A program made the position numbers and the translations under genes. Below, in pieces: positions 41,161-52,113 of a stretch of DNA of 64,000 bases. The stretch covers positions 45,923,511 through 45,987,510 of the forward strand of contig CM070873.1 of assembly GCA_036365515.1 (NCBI GenBank). Reading direction: 5' to 3'. Source of the DNA: Torymus aiolomorphi. Lineage: Eukaryota > Arthropoda > Insecta > Hymenoptera > Torymidae. Positions within the stretch are counted from its first letter, which is position 1, and every line of letters starts with the position of its first letter. A model generated the notes under the pieces. The model did not search any database. It was not told where the DNA came from and saw only the letters and a program-made list of their open reading frames with translations.

Positions 41161-41866
41161 ATGATTTATTCTGTCAATGTTCATAAAAGCGCATATAATG
41201 GACTGATAAAGGAAAAACTTAAAAATAATATATTAAGCAATATATTTTCTATAAACTCATATATTTATATCACTTTAACCTCATTACTGGTATAAAACAT
41301 TATTCAAAATATTTTTTTAATAAAAGCATATTGCAGTTTTATAAAAAATTATTTAAATGTAACTTTATTAAAATATGTACAAATTATTTTTTTATGTGTA
41401 TGTACGCGCATGGTAAGTGTACAAATCTCTTGCCACATATTGCTGCCATACCCAAGATCTTTTTAATATAATCAGGGATTCAAGTATTCATTTATGTATA
41501 CTTTCGTGCATGCAAACATGCGATAATACCGTTTGCATTTCATTTGATAGAGGTGTACAGATCTAGATTACTTATTCAACTTATCACTTTAAATGTTCTC
41601 CAAACGTAATGTAAAATGTTTATCTAATTATTTTGTTTATTCCTAAAGATGATGTAAAATCCAGAAATGAATTTAAAATATTTTATTCGTCAAATTTAAA
41701 ATATATTTCATCTGCGAGGAAGCAATGTCTACACTGCAAAATTAAGGTACCGCAGCACATGTTATTAGCATATCCTAAAAAACTAATTTGTTAGGTTGAT
41801 AACGACCCCACAATAAGTTTAAAGTATACCTAAAAAGAGTTTCAAAAGGACATCAGAGTATATAAT
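39978..41866. other. AT-rich DNA, no gene seen
   Basis: Contains the (TA)n run. Start of the gene-poor, inverted-repeat-rich part. Confidence 0.4.
41113..41158. repeat. (TA)n microsatellite
   Basis: Forty-six bases of pure TA dinucleotide in AT-rich DNA. Confidence 0.97.
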
Positions 41867-42808
41867 GAAGTCTAAGCGAAAAATCCATTTTTCCGTCCTC
41901 AAAAGTGGGTAAAAATTTTTCCAAGGCACACTTTCTGAGCCTGGTTTTTCCAACTTCTTATGCCACATAATATAGGAGAACGATCATGTACAATTTAAAA
42001 AGTCTTGGTGACATCCTTTTTTTAAAGATTAAATATTAAAAAAATGCTAAAAAGACCTTTTCTCTATCTTCCAGCCATTTATCCCAGAAACATCGTCGAC
42101 GAATTTACGAAAAATAAAATAGAACTAGAGAATACAAGCATTTATTTTTTTGGTTCAAAATTAAAAAATTTCGATTCCTTAAAAACTTTTAATTTGATGA
42201 AAAGGCTTTTTTTGTATTTTTTTTTAAATTTTCTATCACGGAAAAAAATTTCCGGGACTCATCTAACCACAAGTGCTGGAGCAGTGGCACCATAGATTTC
42301 TGTACTGGGTCTGCCAATTTGGCACTCTGAGTATGCCAATCGATCGGGAGCGGTAAATGCGTAAATAGAATATTATGAGTTGGTGTGGGAGATAATTATT
42401 TACTATTACTCGCTTCTCTCGTGTGAAAAACATCTCATGTGGTAAATGATTGCCTTACACACGAGTTTCATGCAATGAGTACACAACGAGAGCTTAATAA
42501 TCATATAAAAGTTGATATTTTTAGGTTAGGGTGGCATAAACAACAGACTGCGACTTCTGCCTGATCACGTAAAAATTGGCATACTCAGTGTGCCAAAGGC
42601 TGGCGGTCGCTACACCAAACTGATGTGTACTCTCTAGACGAGTTTTCCTAGAGTTACTAGCGGCGTTGGAGTAGTCCCTCCAGGAAATTTTTTTCCATAT
42701 CATTGAAAAAAGAATGTCACTAAGGCTTTTTTTAATTGTATATGACTTCTCTTGTATAATGTGGTACAACTTTTAAGGGCGTGAAAATGGATTTTTAGCG
42801 TAGATTTC
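41867..42808. mobile_element. Degenerate inverted-repeat element with one interrupted arm
   Basis: The left arm (about 41867-42340) and right arm (about 42576-42808) align as diverged reverse complements. Matches include the AAAAATCCATTTT region, GTACAATTTAAAAAGTCTT/GGTGACAT, GGAAAAAAATTTCC and TTTGGCAC(T/A)CTGAGTATGCCAA. The left arm carries about 200 extra bases (about 42030-42235) not seen in the right, probably a later insertion. Identity is clearly lower than in the 4.3-kb palindrome, so this is older. Confidence 0.55.
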
Positions 42809-43143
42809 GTCATATAAATCAGCTTAGAACATTGTTTTCTTTGCATGAGGGTAATACGCACAATAAATTCTACAAAATCATCCTTAAAAGAAATAATGCA
42901 CTTGGAAATAAAATTAAACAATTTCGATGTAATAAGCTGATTCATATAATGAGTTCAGGTAAAGGAGTAGAAAAAATATTGTAAATATAATACTAATTAT
43001 TTTGGCAAGGTTTTAATGCGTATATATTTAATAAGATTCAAATGTCATTACATAACCTTAGCTATTATTACGAACCGTCAATCTATAATACATACAAATT
43101 AAAAAGACGATATATATTACTTGTTTTCATCATGAACACTCTC

Positions 43144-43845
43144 TTATTTAAGAATTTCGATGGCTGGTTCATCACAGACTAGATCTTTAAAAGCATATAG
43201 AGTGTCTTGCGCAACAAATATTTCTTTATTAAAACACGAAAATGTTTGTGAAGTTGTGCCAGGTAGCAACTTAAAGCTAGTAGAGCAATGTAGAGTAATA
43301 TATTCTCCTTCTTTCATTATTACATAAGGATAATTATTTGTAGTGATGCTATGAAAAAGAGCGTGATTCGTGGGAAGATAGACAGCGTTTACTACGCAGT
43401 GATTACTATCTGTAAAAATGGTCAAAAATTAGGTTTTATAAATTAAACGCACTATATCCAATCATGTTTATTTTAATATTAACAAAAATTCTATAAATAA
43501 TAAATTAATATTTACCGGTTAACTTAGGAGGCTGAATGCATATATTCGATATAAAGCTCACTTTTTTGAATACTTTTGCTACTTGAATATTTGAATCAGC
43601 TTGTCGGTTAAAATACTCAACATCATGAACTAAAGATTGTGGTTCTGGGAAATTCTAAACGAAGTACAAAAGAAAAAGTATATGACACTAAATTTTGAAA
43701 CAAAATGATTTCCACACAATTTATTTTTAAAATTAAGTGAGACTAAATTTGTATTTACATCGTAATCTTCGAGAGATATCGAGGTGACTCCAATGAACAA
43801 GTAAAGAGCGAAAATTGCGATTGAGTTTCTTCCAAAATGACTCAT
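43144..43845 (-). CDS. Truncated paralogue of the secreted endonuclease (N-terminal part only, 163 aa predicted)
   Basis: Exons on the minus strand are 43845-43759, 43654-43516 and 43409-43144, with GT-AG introns in phases 0 and 1, exactly as in the gene at 61619-63459. The product starts with a signal peptide (hydrophobic core IAIFALYLFIGVTS). It keeps the N-terminal domain: SNHCVVN matches NSCVIN, FKLLPGTTSQTFSCFN matches FKLLPGKSSETFTCYN, and DLVCDE matches DLICDN. It then stops at a TAA shortly after that last cysteine. The whole catalytic domain with the NRGH motif is missing, and I see no remnant of it beyond the stop. All three exons are open and the TATA box is intact, so it may be expressed as a small secreted, non-catalytic protein. 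Alternatively it is a decaying pseudogene broken by the repeats next to it. Confidence 0.75.
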
Positions 43846-43889
43846 CTTGTAGCTTGTTTTAAATGCCTAGAATTTATCAACATAACCAA

Positions 43890-43897
43890 CTTTTATA
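43890..43897 (-). promoter_or_regulatory. TATA box of the truncated nuclease paralogue
   Basis: TATAAAAG on the minus strand lies about 45 bases before the start codon at 43845. It matches the promoter of the full-length gene in sequence context and approximate spacing. Confidence 0.6.
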
Positions 43898-44280
43898 CTT
43901 TTATAATCAAAATTTTGTTCAGGTGTTTCGAAAAAATATTAGAGATTATTGCAGAATCTGTTTACAGATGCTAATGAATTTCTTGTTTATGGAAACAATG
44001 CAATTCTACAATATATAAATATTTTAAAATCCCCAAAAAGTCATTTGGGCAATAAATATGAATTTTGATACAACTTTCCTTGAATTTTTGTATGATGAGG
44101 TTTAATGTAAATACAGATCTAAAAAATTTACTTTCTCATCACAATTTTGCAAAGTATTTGCAAGAGACAAAAATTTATTTTATTTTATTCAAGTATTTTT
44201 ATTGATTTAAATATGTTATCGTAGTAATATTTCATAATATCAATATTGATAAAGTAATAGTACATTACGATACATATAAG

Positions 44281-44725
44281 TCTTAGCGGAATAAGAGAGA
44301 TTATTATTGAACCAAAAAGCTAATTTTAAAATATTTTTTTTTTATATTTTAAACCTGCATTTTCAAACGAAAAAATTGTGTAACGAATTTTCGAATTTCG
44401 CGATTTGATTGGAACTACTATATTCTTAAACACCTAAAGAAGTTTTCTGGAAAATTCCAGTACTCTATGTATTGTTGTTAAAAATTTGTATCATTTTTCG
44501 TGATCGTCTCGAGTCGTGCGCACGTCGTAACACGTGTACCGTTGGCGCGCGAATTTTCCAGAAAACTTCCTTAGGCGTTTAAAAATATAGTAGTTCCAAT
44601 CAAATCGCGAAATTCGAAAATTCGTTACACAACTTTTTCATTTGAAAATACAGGTTTAAAATAGCGAAAAAAAATATCTTAAAATTCGCTATTTGGTTCA
44701 ATAACAATATATTATTCCGCTAAGA
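44281..44725. mobile_element. 445-bp palindromic element with TCTTAGCGGAAT ends
   Basis: TCTTAGCGGAAT and ATTCCGCTAAGA are inverted ends. The arms extend about 190 bases each and share TTGAACCAAA/TTTGGTTCAA, the CGAATTTCGCGATTTGATTGG block and TTTTCTGGAAAATTC. The centre (about 44480-44550) is GC-richer with CACGTCGTAACACGTG. No coding frame; a classic long-arm miniature or foldback element. Confidence 0.75.
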
Positions 44726-44850
44726 TTTATAACACTACTAATACCCCAAAATTTATTGTATAAAAATTTCTGAAATATTTGATCTGAATGAAGTACTAGC
44801 GAGTTGAACAGAAAATTATATTAAACTTTTTTTTTCGAAACAAAAAGATA

Positions 44851-45194
44851 GTTTATTGTGATTTTTAATAAAACTAATAAAGATGAAAAATTGGGGTTCT
44901 TCACAAAAATATTCGCATTTCCATTCTGTACATGTCTGTACTTTAAAAAATGAGATTTGATCAATTTTCAAATTCAGATCGTTGAAGTCGATCTGAATTT
45001 TCAAATTCAGATCGTTGTACTCTTTGCGAAGTCGCATTTTCCAGCTGTCCCTCAATTTAGATCAAATCTTATGTAATTGATTAAATACTATCTATAATTA
45101 AGTACGTGAATTTAATCAATGACTTTCGACAATATCGTACAAAAGTATTTTGTACACAATAGTGTATGAAAAGTCTTTAAAATATAATAAAATT
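44851..45194 (+). repeat. Dispersed repeat family, copy A
   Basis: It shares most of its length with 53560-53873 (TTTTTAATAAAACTAAT, TGTACTTTAAAAAA, TTATGTAATTGATTAA) and ends in the same AAAATATAATAAAATT. It carries an extra ~30-base duplication (TTTTCAAATTCAGATCGTTG twice). The giant palindrome starts at its last base. Confidence 0.7.
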
Positions 45195-46083
45195 AGTTTT
45201 AATAGATTATCTAGTTGAAAATCTAGGTGAAAATAGTGTGCTTTTTTTGAGGGATTGGAAACTCACTGATAACAAACTCAAAAAAAGAACGTAGTGATCT
45301 GCCTGGTACAAGTGTATTATTGTCAAAAAGTGACATCTAATCAGTGTTTTGCGTTAAATTAAATAAAGTACTAGTATGATGTGTTACATGATGAAATAAA
45401 ATCAGTATTTATAATTAACAATTTAAATAAGTAGTGTAAATAAACAGTGTTATAACCAAAAATAAATAGTGATCTTCCCGATACAAATGTATTATTGTAT
45501 TGTCAAAAAGTGATATCTAATCATTGTTTTGTGTTAAACAAAATAAAGTACCAGTATGATGTATTACATGAAATTAAATCAGTGTTTATAATCAACAATT
45601 TAAATAAATAAAAAAATAAAATAAAAAATAATAAATAAAATCAACTTAATTTAACTTTTACTTTTTAAATTTGAGTTTCAAATATTTTGAGAGTAGCTCA
45701 AGTGTGTATTCATAAATAATATAAAATCTCTCTCTTCCTCTCTCCCTATCTATCAATATCCGCCAAACTCTGTACCAAAAAATTTAATGAGAAATTTAAC
45801 AACACAATTTTTGTACAGACCTTTTATTTCTTTTATTTCGAATCTCATCTATTCAATAAGCACTCTCTGCAAATGGTAATAATTTTTTTCAGACTGTACC
45901 AATAATAATATTGTTAATATAATACTTTCTACGAAAGTATAAAATAAGGCAAGTATAGATGTTTTTTCTGTATAATCTAAAAAATAATAATATTTATGAT
46001 TTTTTAAAAGAAATCAAATAAATACTAGTGAAAAAGTCTTTTACTTCTTTGAGTCATTGTATGCTGAACAAATTATATGTTAG

Positions 46084-46860
46084 TAAGTACATTCAAATTG
46101 TTCACTGCAAATCAAACAAATGAAAGTTGTGAAATCAATTATCGATAGTCAAGTAATGAAACAACTCTCGGAAACAACTGTGTGACTGTTCTCAGAAATG
46201 TATTAAAATTTGTTCATCCTTCTATACAAATTAGACACAAGAAAGAACTGAAATCAATTTATTGTAGTCAAGTACCTATAAGTTAACTTGACTGAATAAT
46301 ACAACTTTTCGTACCTACTCAAAAATATTCAGTCAGCGGGCATAAAGTACTACTTAACGCCCAAGAAGCGTAATAGCTCCCATACTCCTACAAAACTTTA
46401 TAGACGCACTTTACACCCGTGTGGGCAAAAATTATTTCAATTGTATAATATGTAAGTACATTCAAATTGTTCATTGTAAATCAAAAAAACGAAAGTTGTG
46501 AAATCAATTACCGATAGTCAAGTAATGCAGACAACTCTCCGAAACAACTGTATGACTGTTCTCATGTTCAAATTTTGTTCATTCTTCTACAAATTAAACA
46601 CAAGAAAGTACTGAAATCAATTTATTGTAGTCAAGTAACCATAGGTTAACTTGACGGACATAATAGAACTTTTAGTATCTTGCGTGTAAAATTACATTTT
46701 ACGCCCACGTTGTAACTTCAAAAATATTCAGCCAGCGGGCATAAAGTACTACTTAACGCCTAACAAGCGCAATAGCTTACATACACCTACAAAACTTTAT
46801 AGAACCTACGCACTTTACGCCCGTGTGGGCGAAAATTATTTTAATTATATAACTATTATG
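46084..46860. repeat. Two ~368-bp direct repeats inside the left arm of the palindrome
   Basis: Unit 1 begins TAAGTACATTCAAATTG near 46084 and unit 2 begins with the same words near 46452. Both continue in parallel through TGACTGTTCTC, the GGGCATAAAGTACTACTTAA segment and the GTGTGGGC segment. The right arm mirrors the pair between about 47814 and 48600. A shorter pair (about 176 bases) lies nearer the outer edge at about 45292-45640. Confidence 0.8.
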
Positions 46861-47219
46861 CCTTCCTTTTATTTCTAAAATTCATAAGAATTTTATCATA
46901 TATTTATGAAAAGTCAAAGCCTATATAAAAAAATTACATAGTTACCACCACATCCCCATTTTTCATTATTCTTTCTCAATTTTGAAATTTCTATAATATC
47001 TTGGGAAGACAATAGAAGTCTATAGAGCTGCTCTAGCAGTGGTGGATCTCCAATCTCCCATACATACTTGGCGGGCCCGAAGGTTTGCAGTTTAAGGTGT
47101 TGACATGGTCATTTTCATATAAATATCATGTTTAAAGACCAGATAAAATGTATAAATGAGTTGCTTCTACATATTAAATACTGATCCGTATTGAATCTAT
47201 TACTCTGTTTTTAAATAGA

Positions 47220-47315
47220 AAGTACAAACCCGCATGAGAATATCATATGAGATCTCATATGAGAATATCGGACATCAGATCTCATATGAAATCTCATATG
47301 ATATTTACACACGGG
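47220..47315. repeat. Cluster of short palindromes in the spacer of the giant foldback
   Basis: The perfect 18-base palindrome CATATGAGATCTCATATG is followed within 50 bases by a second, near-palindromic copy (AGATCTCATATGAAATCTC). The flanks CCCGCATGAG and ACACACGGGA are loosely inverted too. The block sits in the single-copy spacer between the long arms. Confidence 0.7.
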
Positions 47316-49478
47316 AAAAGGATAAAAAATAGGTGGCTTACAAAATGGTTAATAAAATCTAAAGCACTTTTGAGTAGACTATAAATGTATATGCATTTTT
47401 TATCTCATTTCCGCTTAAAAAAGACGGACACAAGGAAAAATATTTTGGGTAATGAAAGTAAAAGCGGTATCAATTAAAAACTAGAGCCAATGTAATTATT
47501 TATAGTGGGCTTATAGATATAAACATTGTTAATGAATTTATGCAAAAATTTAGTATTCTACATTTACAAAGCCCACCGGTAAACTGCAAACCTTCGGGCC
47601 CGCCAAGTATGTATGGGAGATTGGAGGTCCACCACTGCTAGAGCAGCTCTATAGACTTCTATTGTCTTCCCAAGATATTATAGAAATTTCAAAATTGAGA
47701 AAGAATAATGAAAAATGGGGATGTGGTGGTAACTATGTAATTTTTTTATATAGGCTTTGACTTTTCATAAATATATGATAAAATTCTTATGAATTTTAGA
47801 AATAAAAGGAAGGCATAATAGTTATATAATTAAAATAATTTTCGCCCACACGGGCGTAAAGTGCGTAGGTTCTATAAAGTTTTGTAGGTGTATGTAAGCT
47901 ATTGCGCTTGTTAGGCGTTAAGTAGTACTTTATGCCCGCTGGCTGAATATTTTTGAAGTTACAACGTGGGCGTAAAATGTAATTTTACACGCAAGGTACT
48001 AAAAGTTCTATTATGTCCGTCAAGTTAACCTATGGTTACTTGACTACAATAAATTGATTTCAGTACTTTCTTGTGTTTAATTTGTATAGAAGAATGAACA
48101 AAATTTGAACATGAGAACAGTCATACAGTTGTTTCGGAGAGTTGTCTGCATTACTTGACTATCGGTAATTGATTTCACAACTTTCGTTTGTTTGATTTAC
48201 AATGAACAATTTGAATGTACTTACATATTATACAATTGAAATAATTTTTTGCCCACACGGGTGTAAAGTGCGTCTATAAAGTTTTGTAGGAGTATGGGAG
48301 CTATTACGCTTCTTGGGCGTTAAGTAGTACTTTATGCCCGCTGACTGAATATTTTTGAGTAGGTACGAAAAGTTGTATTATTCAGTCAAGTTAACTTATA
48401 GGTACTTGACTACAATAAATTGATTTCAGTTCTTTCTTGTGTCTAATTTGTATAGAAGGATGAACAAATTTTAATACATTTCTGAGAACAGTCACACAGT
48501 TGTTTCCGAGAGTTGTTTCATTACTTGACTATCGATAATTGATTTCACAACTTTCATTTGTTTGATTTGCAGTGAACAATTTGAATGTACTTACTAACAT
48601 ATAATTTGTTCAGCATACAATGACTCAAAGAAGTAAAAGACTTTTTCACTAGTATTTATTTGATTTCTTTTAAAAAATCATAAATATTATTATTTTTAGA
48701 TTATACAGAAAAAACATCTATACTTGCCTTATTTTATACTTTCGTAGAAAGTATTATATTAACAATATTATTATTGGTACAGTCTGAAAAAAATTATTAC
48801 CATTTGCAGAGAGTGCTTATTGAATAGATGAGATTCGAAATAAAAGAAATAAAAGGTCTGTACAAAAATTGTGTTGTTAAATTTCTCATTAAATTTTTTG
48901 GTACAGAGTTTGGCGGATATTGATAGATAGGGAGAGAGGAGGAGAGATTTTATATTATTTATGAATACACACTTGAGCTACTCTCAAAATATTTGAAACT
49001 CAAATTTAAAAAGTAAAAGTTAAATTAAGTTGATTTTATTTATTATTTTTTATTTTATTTTTTTATTTATTTAAATTGTTGATTATAAACACTGATTTAA
49101 TTTCATGTAATACATCATACTGGTACTTTATTTTGTTTAACACAAAACAATGATTAGATATCACTTTTTGACAATACAATAATACATTTGTATCGGGAAG
49201 ATCACTATTTATTTTTGGTTATAACACTGTTTATTTACACTACTTATTTAAATTGTTAATTATAAATACTGATTTTATTTCATCATGTAACACATCATAC
49301 TAGTACTTTATTTAATTTAACGCAAAACACTGATTAGATGTCACTTTTTGACAATAATACACTTGTACCAGGCAGATCACTACGTTCTTTTTTGAGTTTG
49401 TTATCAGTGAGTTTCCAATCCCTCAAAAAAAGCACACTATTTTCACCTAGATTTTCAACTAGATAATCTATTAAAACT

Positions 49479-49676
49479 AAATTCTCCAAAGATTTCTGTA
49501 ATAGATCCTGTTTCTATTCCACCTCCTAAAAGTCTGTCTAATTGTATTACTTGTAGCCTATGAAGACTTTGCCGATGTAATGAGAAGTTACTGGTATTAC
49601 TACTGGTGCTGCTCCTTTGATAAGAATCTGTTCCAGAGGTCAAAGTCTGTGAGAAAATTCTATAATCTGAAAATGA
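49479..49676 (-). pseudogene. RAD51-family exon fragment cut off inside the Walker A loop
   Basis: On the minus strand an acceptor-like ATTTTCAG at about 49677 leads into an open frame ending with LDRLLGGGIETGSITEIF-GEF. That is the conserved RAD51/DMC1 core just before the ATP-binding loop (GEFRTGKT in family members). The frame stops matching at GEF, exactly where the 4.3-kb palindrome begins, and the DNA on the far side of the palindrome does not continue RAD51. About seven residues expected before LDRLL (the ITTGSKE-type segment) are missing, as if by a 21-base in-frame deletion. The upstream part (a serine-rich stretch) is only weakly RAD51-like. RAD51 carries out strand exchange in recombination; this piece cannot, because it lacks Walker A and Walker B. 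It is best read as a dead duplicate captured among repeats, not the cell's working RAD51. Confidence 0.75.
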
Positions 49677-50279
49677 AAAAAATTTTCACAAAGTATCTAT
49701 TTTTTATTTTTTTTAAGTTATATTTATTTTTCCGGCTAAAACCATGTAGAATTTTAATGCCTTCAAGAGATCTACTAGTCAGAAACATAACAAACAATAC
49801 ACAAAGCAACAATTCTCTTGAAAAAAGAACAGTTTAAAAACGAAAAGAAACGTTTAAACTTATCTGATATATAATCGCTTTCCATAAAAAGTACTTTGCA
49901 CGGACATTGACTAAATTTCTTGAAGTAGATGAAAATACTAGATCTAATAATCATACTACTGCATCACAATCAACTAGCAAATTAAAATATTGGTTGCAGA
50001 TTCAAAAAGTAGCCATTATAGTAAAATTTATATTATAGTTTCATGGACTATATATTCACAGAACAGATGGCTTCTCTGAAACATTTGGCGTCCCTCACCA
50101 TAAGCCAATCATTAATTATATTATTTTGAAATTAATTATATTATTGCAAAATTAAAAACAAAAGTTTGTGAACTCAGAATCATTGAGAGAAAAAAGCTTT
50201 CTCGACATTCTTTTATAGTAGAAAATATAAAACATCTTGATATTTCTATACCTTGTAAATGGGAAGTTGTGAACCTATC

Positions 50280-50523
50280 ATATCGTTCTTTCTAGACCTT
50301 CTCAAACTGTGTCTTCGCCTTCTTAGCATTTTTACACAGTTGTAAGATCATCCTTGTCAACATCTGTCAGATTATCCGATAACGAAGAATAATCTATTGT
50401 ATTACGGCTTTCTCTTTTGTATGGTTTTTGGGTACTAACACTGGAATCATTATTCATCACCAGCAGTATGCCTTCCATACATATTACCACGAATCATTGG
50501 AATGTGGTGATATCTTCCATCTA
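50280..50523 (-). pseudogene. Weak gene-like fragment, possibly radial-spoke-protein-3-like
   Basis: On the minus strand an acceptor-like TAATTTTAG precedes about 22 codons reading GRYHHIPMIRGNMYGRHTAG, after which the frame breaks. Moving one frame continues for about 40 codons (SVSTQKPYKRES ... DVDKDDLTTV). The first piece loosely recalls the RV-RGNTY motif of radial spoke head protein 3, but the match is too short to be sure. It lies on the same strand as, and about 0.6 kb before, the RAD51 fragment, so both could belong to one captured or duplicated segment. No working gene is claimed. Confidence 0.25.
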
Positions 50524-51011
50524 AAATTAGTATAACATTTTTCATTAACAATACTATTAATTGTGAAGTCATATATGAAAATAATTCTTTTTATTTTTAT
50601 ATATTCCAGGAAAAACTTATACTTGCCTTATTTTATACTTTCTTATATTTTATAAAATAAATTTCACGAACTCGTGTTCCAGCTTTTTTCATATTGATTC
50701 TGGATTCATAGATTAGCTTTGTATTATTAAGTTGATAATAAAAAATTTCACTAGAATGCATCCTGGTTTTACTTTACATTATTTTTTAATGACTTCAAAA
50801 AGTCATAAAATCTGTAACTGTAATAAAAAAAATCACACAAAGTATCACTTTTTTTTAAATGATTATAGTCACTTAACAAATTTATTAAAATACTTATCTA
50901 ATGTAAAAAACCCCGATGATGTATAGATAGATAAAAATTCTTCTTCTTAGATTGCTGAGAATAAGTTCTTAACCTAAACAATCTAGCAACTTCTTGAGAT
51001 CTTTGAAATAT

Positions 51012-51240
51012 GTTTATTAACTATCTCACGATTATGATAACAACATTTGTATATAAAAAATATAAATATACTGACATGTTATATATAAGGTTAGGTCGAT
51101 CACATATGTGTGTGTGTATATATATATATGTTATTAACTATCTCACGATTATGATAACAACATTTGTATATAAAAAATATAAATATACTGACATGTTATA
51201 TATAAGGTTAGGTCGATCACATATGTGTGTGTATATATTA
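51012..51240. repeat. Tandem duplication, 117-bp period
   Basis: ATTAACTATCTCACG at 51016 and again at 51133 begin two nearly identical units, which run through ATATAAGGTTAGGTCGATC and a GT/TA dinucleotide tract. The period is a multiple of three, so both units are open in the same frame, but nothing indicates a gene. Confidence 0.85.
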
Positions 51241-51502
51241 GTAGATAATACAAGCGCAAGATAGACGACAACCGGAAGTGTCGTAAGATATAAAACGGAA
51301 GTCTTACGATGAGAAATGGAGAATTGAGAAAAATCGGAAACGAGACATAAAATTTTTCATTATTTAATATCTTTAATATGAGAACACCTTTTGTCATGAA
51401 ATCTTTTGATTTGAGTAAAGCAATGAAATGGCTATCGATTAAGAGTGAGATGTTATATGGTAAAACCTAATGCAATATACGTAAAAGCGCATTGAATTTT
51501 TC

Positions 51503-51599
51503 GCATACCCATTTCAAAGTATAAGTAGTGCGGTCGTCCCTCAGGCTCTTTCTACATTGGACAGATACTTGCCTTCGGAGCGCTCCCGCGCTCCTTGAT
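51503..51599 (+). repeat. Dispersed ~100-bp repeat, copy 2
   Basis: Same family as 16901-16996, 34 kb away. The hairpin end is followed directly by the CTACACAAATA family copy, so the junction at about 51598 marks where one repeat meets the other. Confidence 0.7.
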
Positions 51600-51880
51600 T
51601 CTACACAAATAAAGTCTACACACAGAATTTCGGTAAATAAACTATTTATCGAGATAAATTGCGATAATAATTTATGATAATAATCGAGATAATTGTGCAC
51701 AGTTAAAATCTACATCAATGTATGATCTACACATGATGTAGATTTTAATCGTGTAGACTATCTCAGTGTAGACTATATATGTGTACATTTTTTCTTAATA
51801 TCATTTGTGTAGAACTTGGCAGTGCTATAAAGATCCTGTGTAGGTGCTTTGTGTAGACACTAAATGTGTTCAATATCACT
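51598..51880 (+). repeat. Dispersed repeat (CTACACAAATA family), uninterrupted copy
   Basis: It begins ATTCTACACAAATAAAGTC and contains ATTTATCGAGATAAATT, CATGATGTAGATTTTAAT and TTTGTGTAGACACTAAATG. The copy at 53874-54102 matches it and is interrupted at AAAT by the 520-bp hairpin element. The family is rich in GTGTAGA words. Nature unknown. Confidence 0.7.
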
Positions 51881-52113
51881 GGTATGATTTAAAATATGAA
51901 AAATATCTTAAAATCTTTTTATAAATGTTTAGTGTGTAAGTTAAACTACCTTTATAACGTGGTAACCACTTTTCATACTTAAAATAACTGTTATACATTA
52001 TTTCTTCTTACAAAAAATAATTGTCATTTGTTAGCACCTTCGAATAAGAAAAAGTAATGAATCTTTCCAAATTACATGTTGTACTTTTTAAAGCATTATT
52101 GTAAAGTTAGCAC

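Larger units (their letters stand above)
45195..49478. mobile_element. Giant foldback element: 1.9-kb inverted arms around a 485-bp spacer
   Basis: The left arm (45195-47094) and right arm (47580-49478) are reverse complements with only scattered differences; both begin or end with AGTTTTAATAGATTATC at the outer edge. A 5-base direct repeat, AAATT, flanks it (45190-45194 and 49479-49483) and is a candidate target-site duplication. The arms contain no long reading frame. Each arm carries its own direct duplications, mirrored in the other arm: a unit of about 176 bases (left arm near 45292 and 45468) and one of about 368 bases (near 46084 and 46452) containing CGGGCATAAAGTACTACTT and CCCGTGTGGGC. 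The spacer holds further short palindromes such as CATATGAGATCTCATATG. This is the structure of a nonautonomous foldback-type transposon; the high arm identity suggests it is young or kept uniform by gene conversion. Confidence 0.85.

Noticed and set aside
44816..45055. 79-codon open frame similar to one at 53413-53748
   Set aside because: The similarity reflects two copies of a dispersed DNA repeat; the frames are not conserved as protein (one runs through a GT/G tract).
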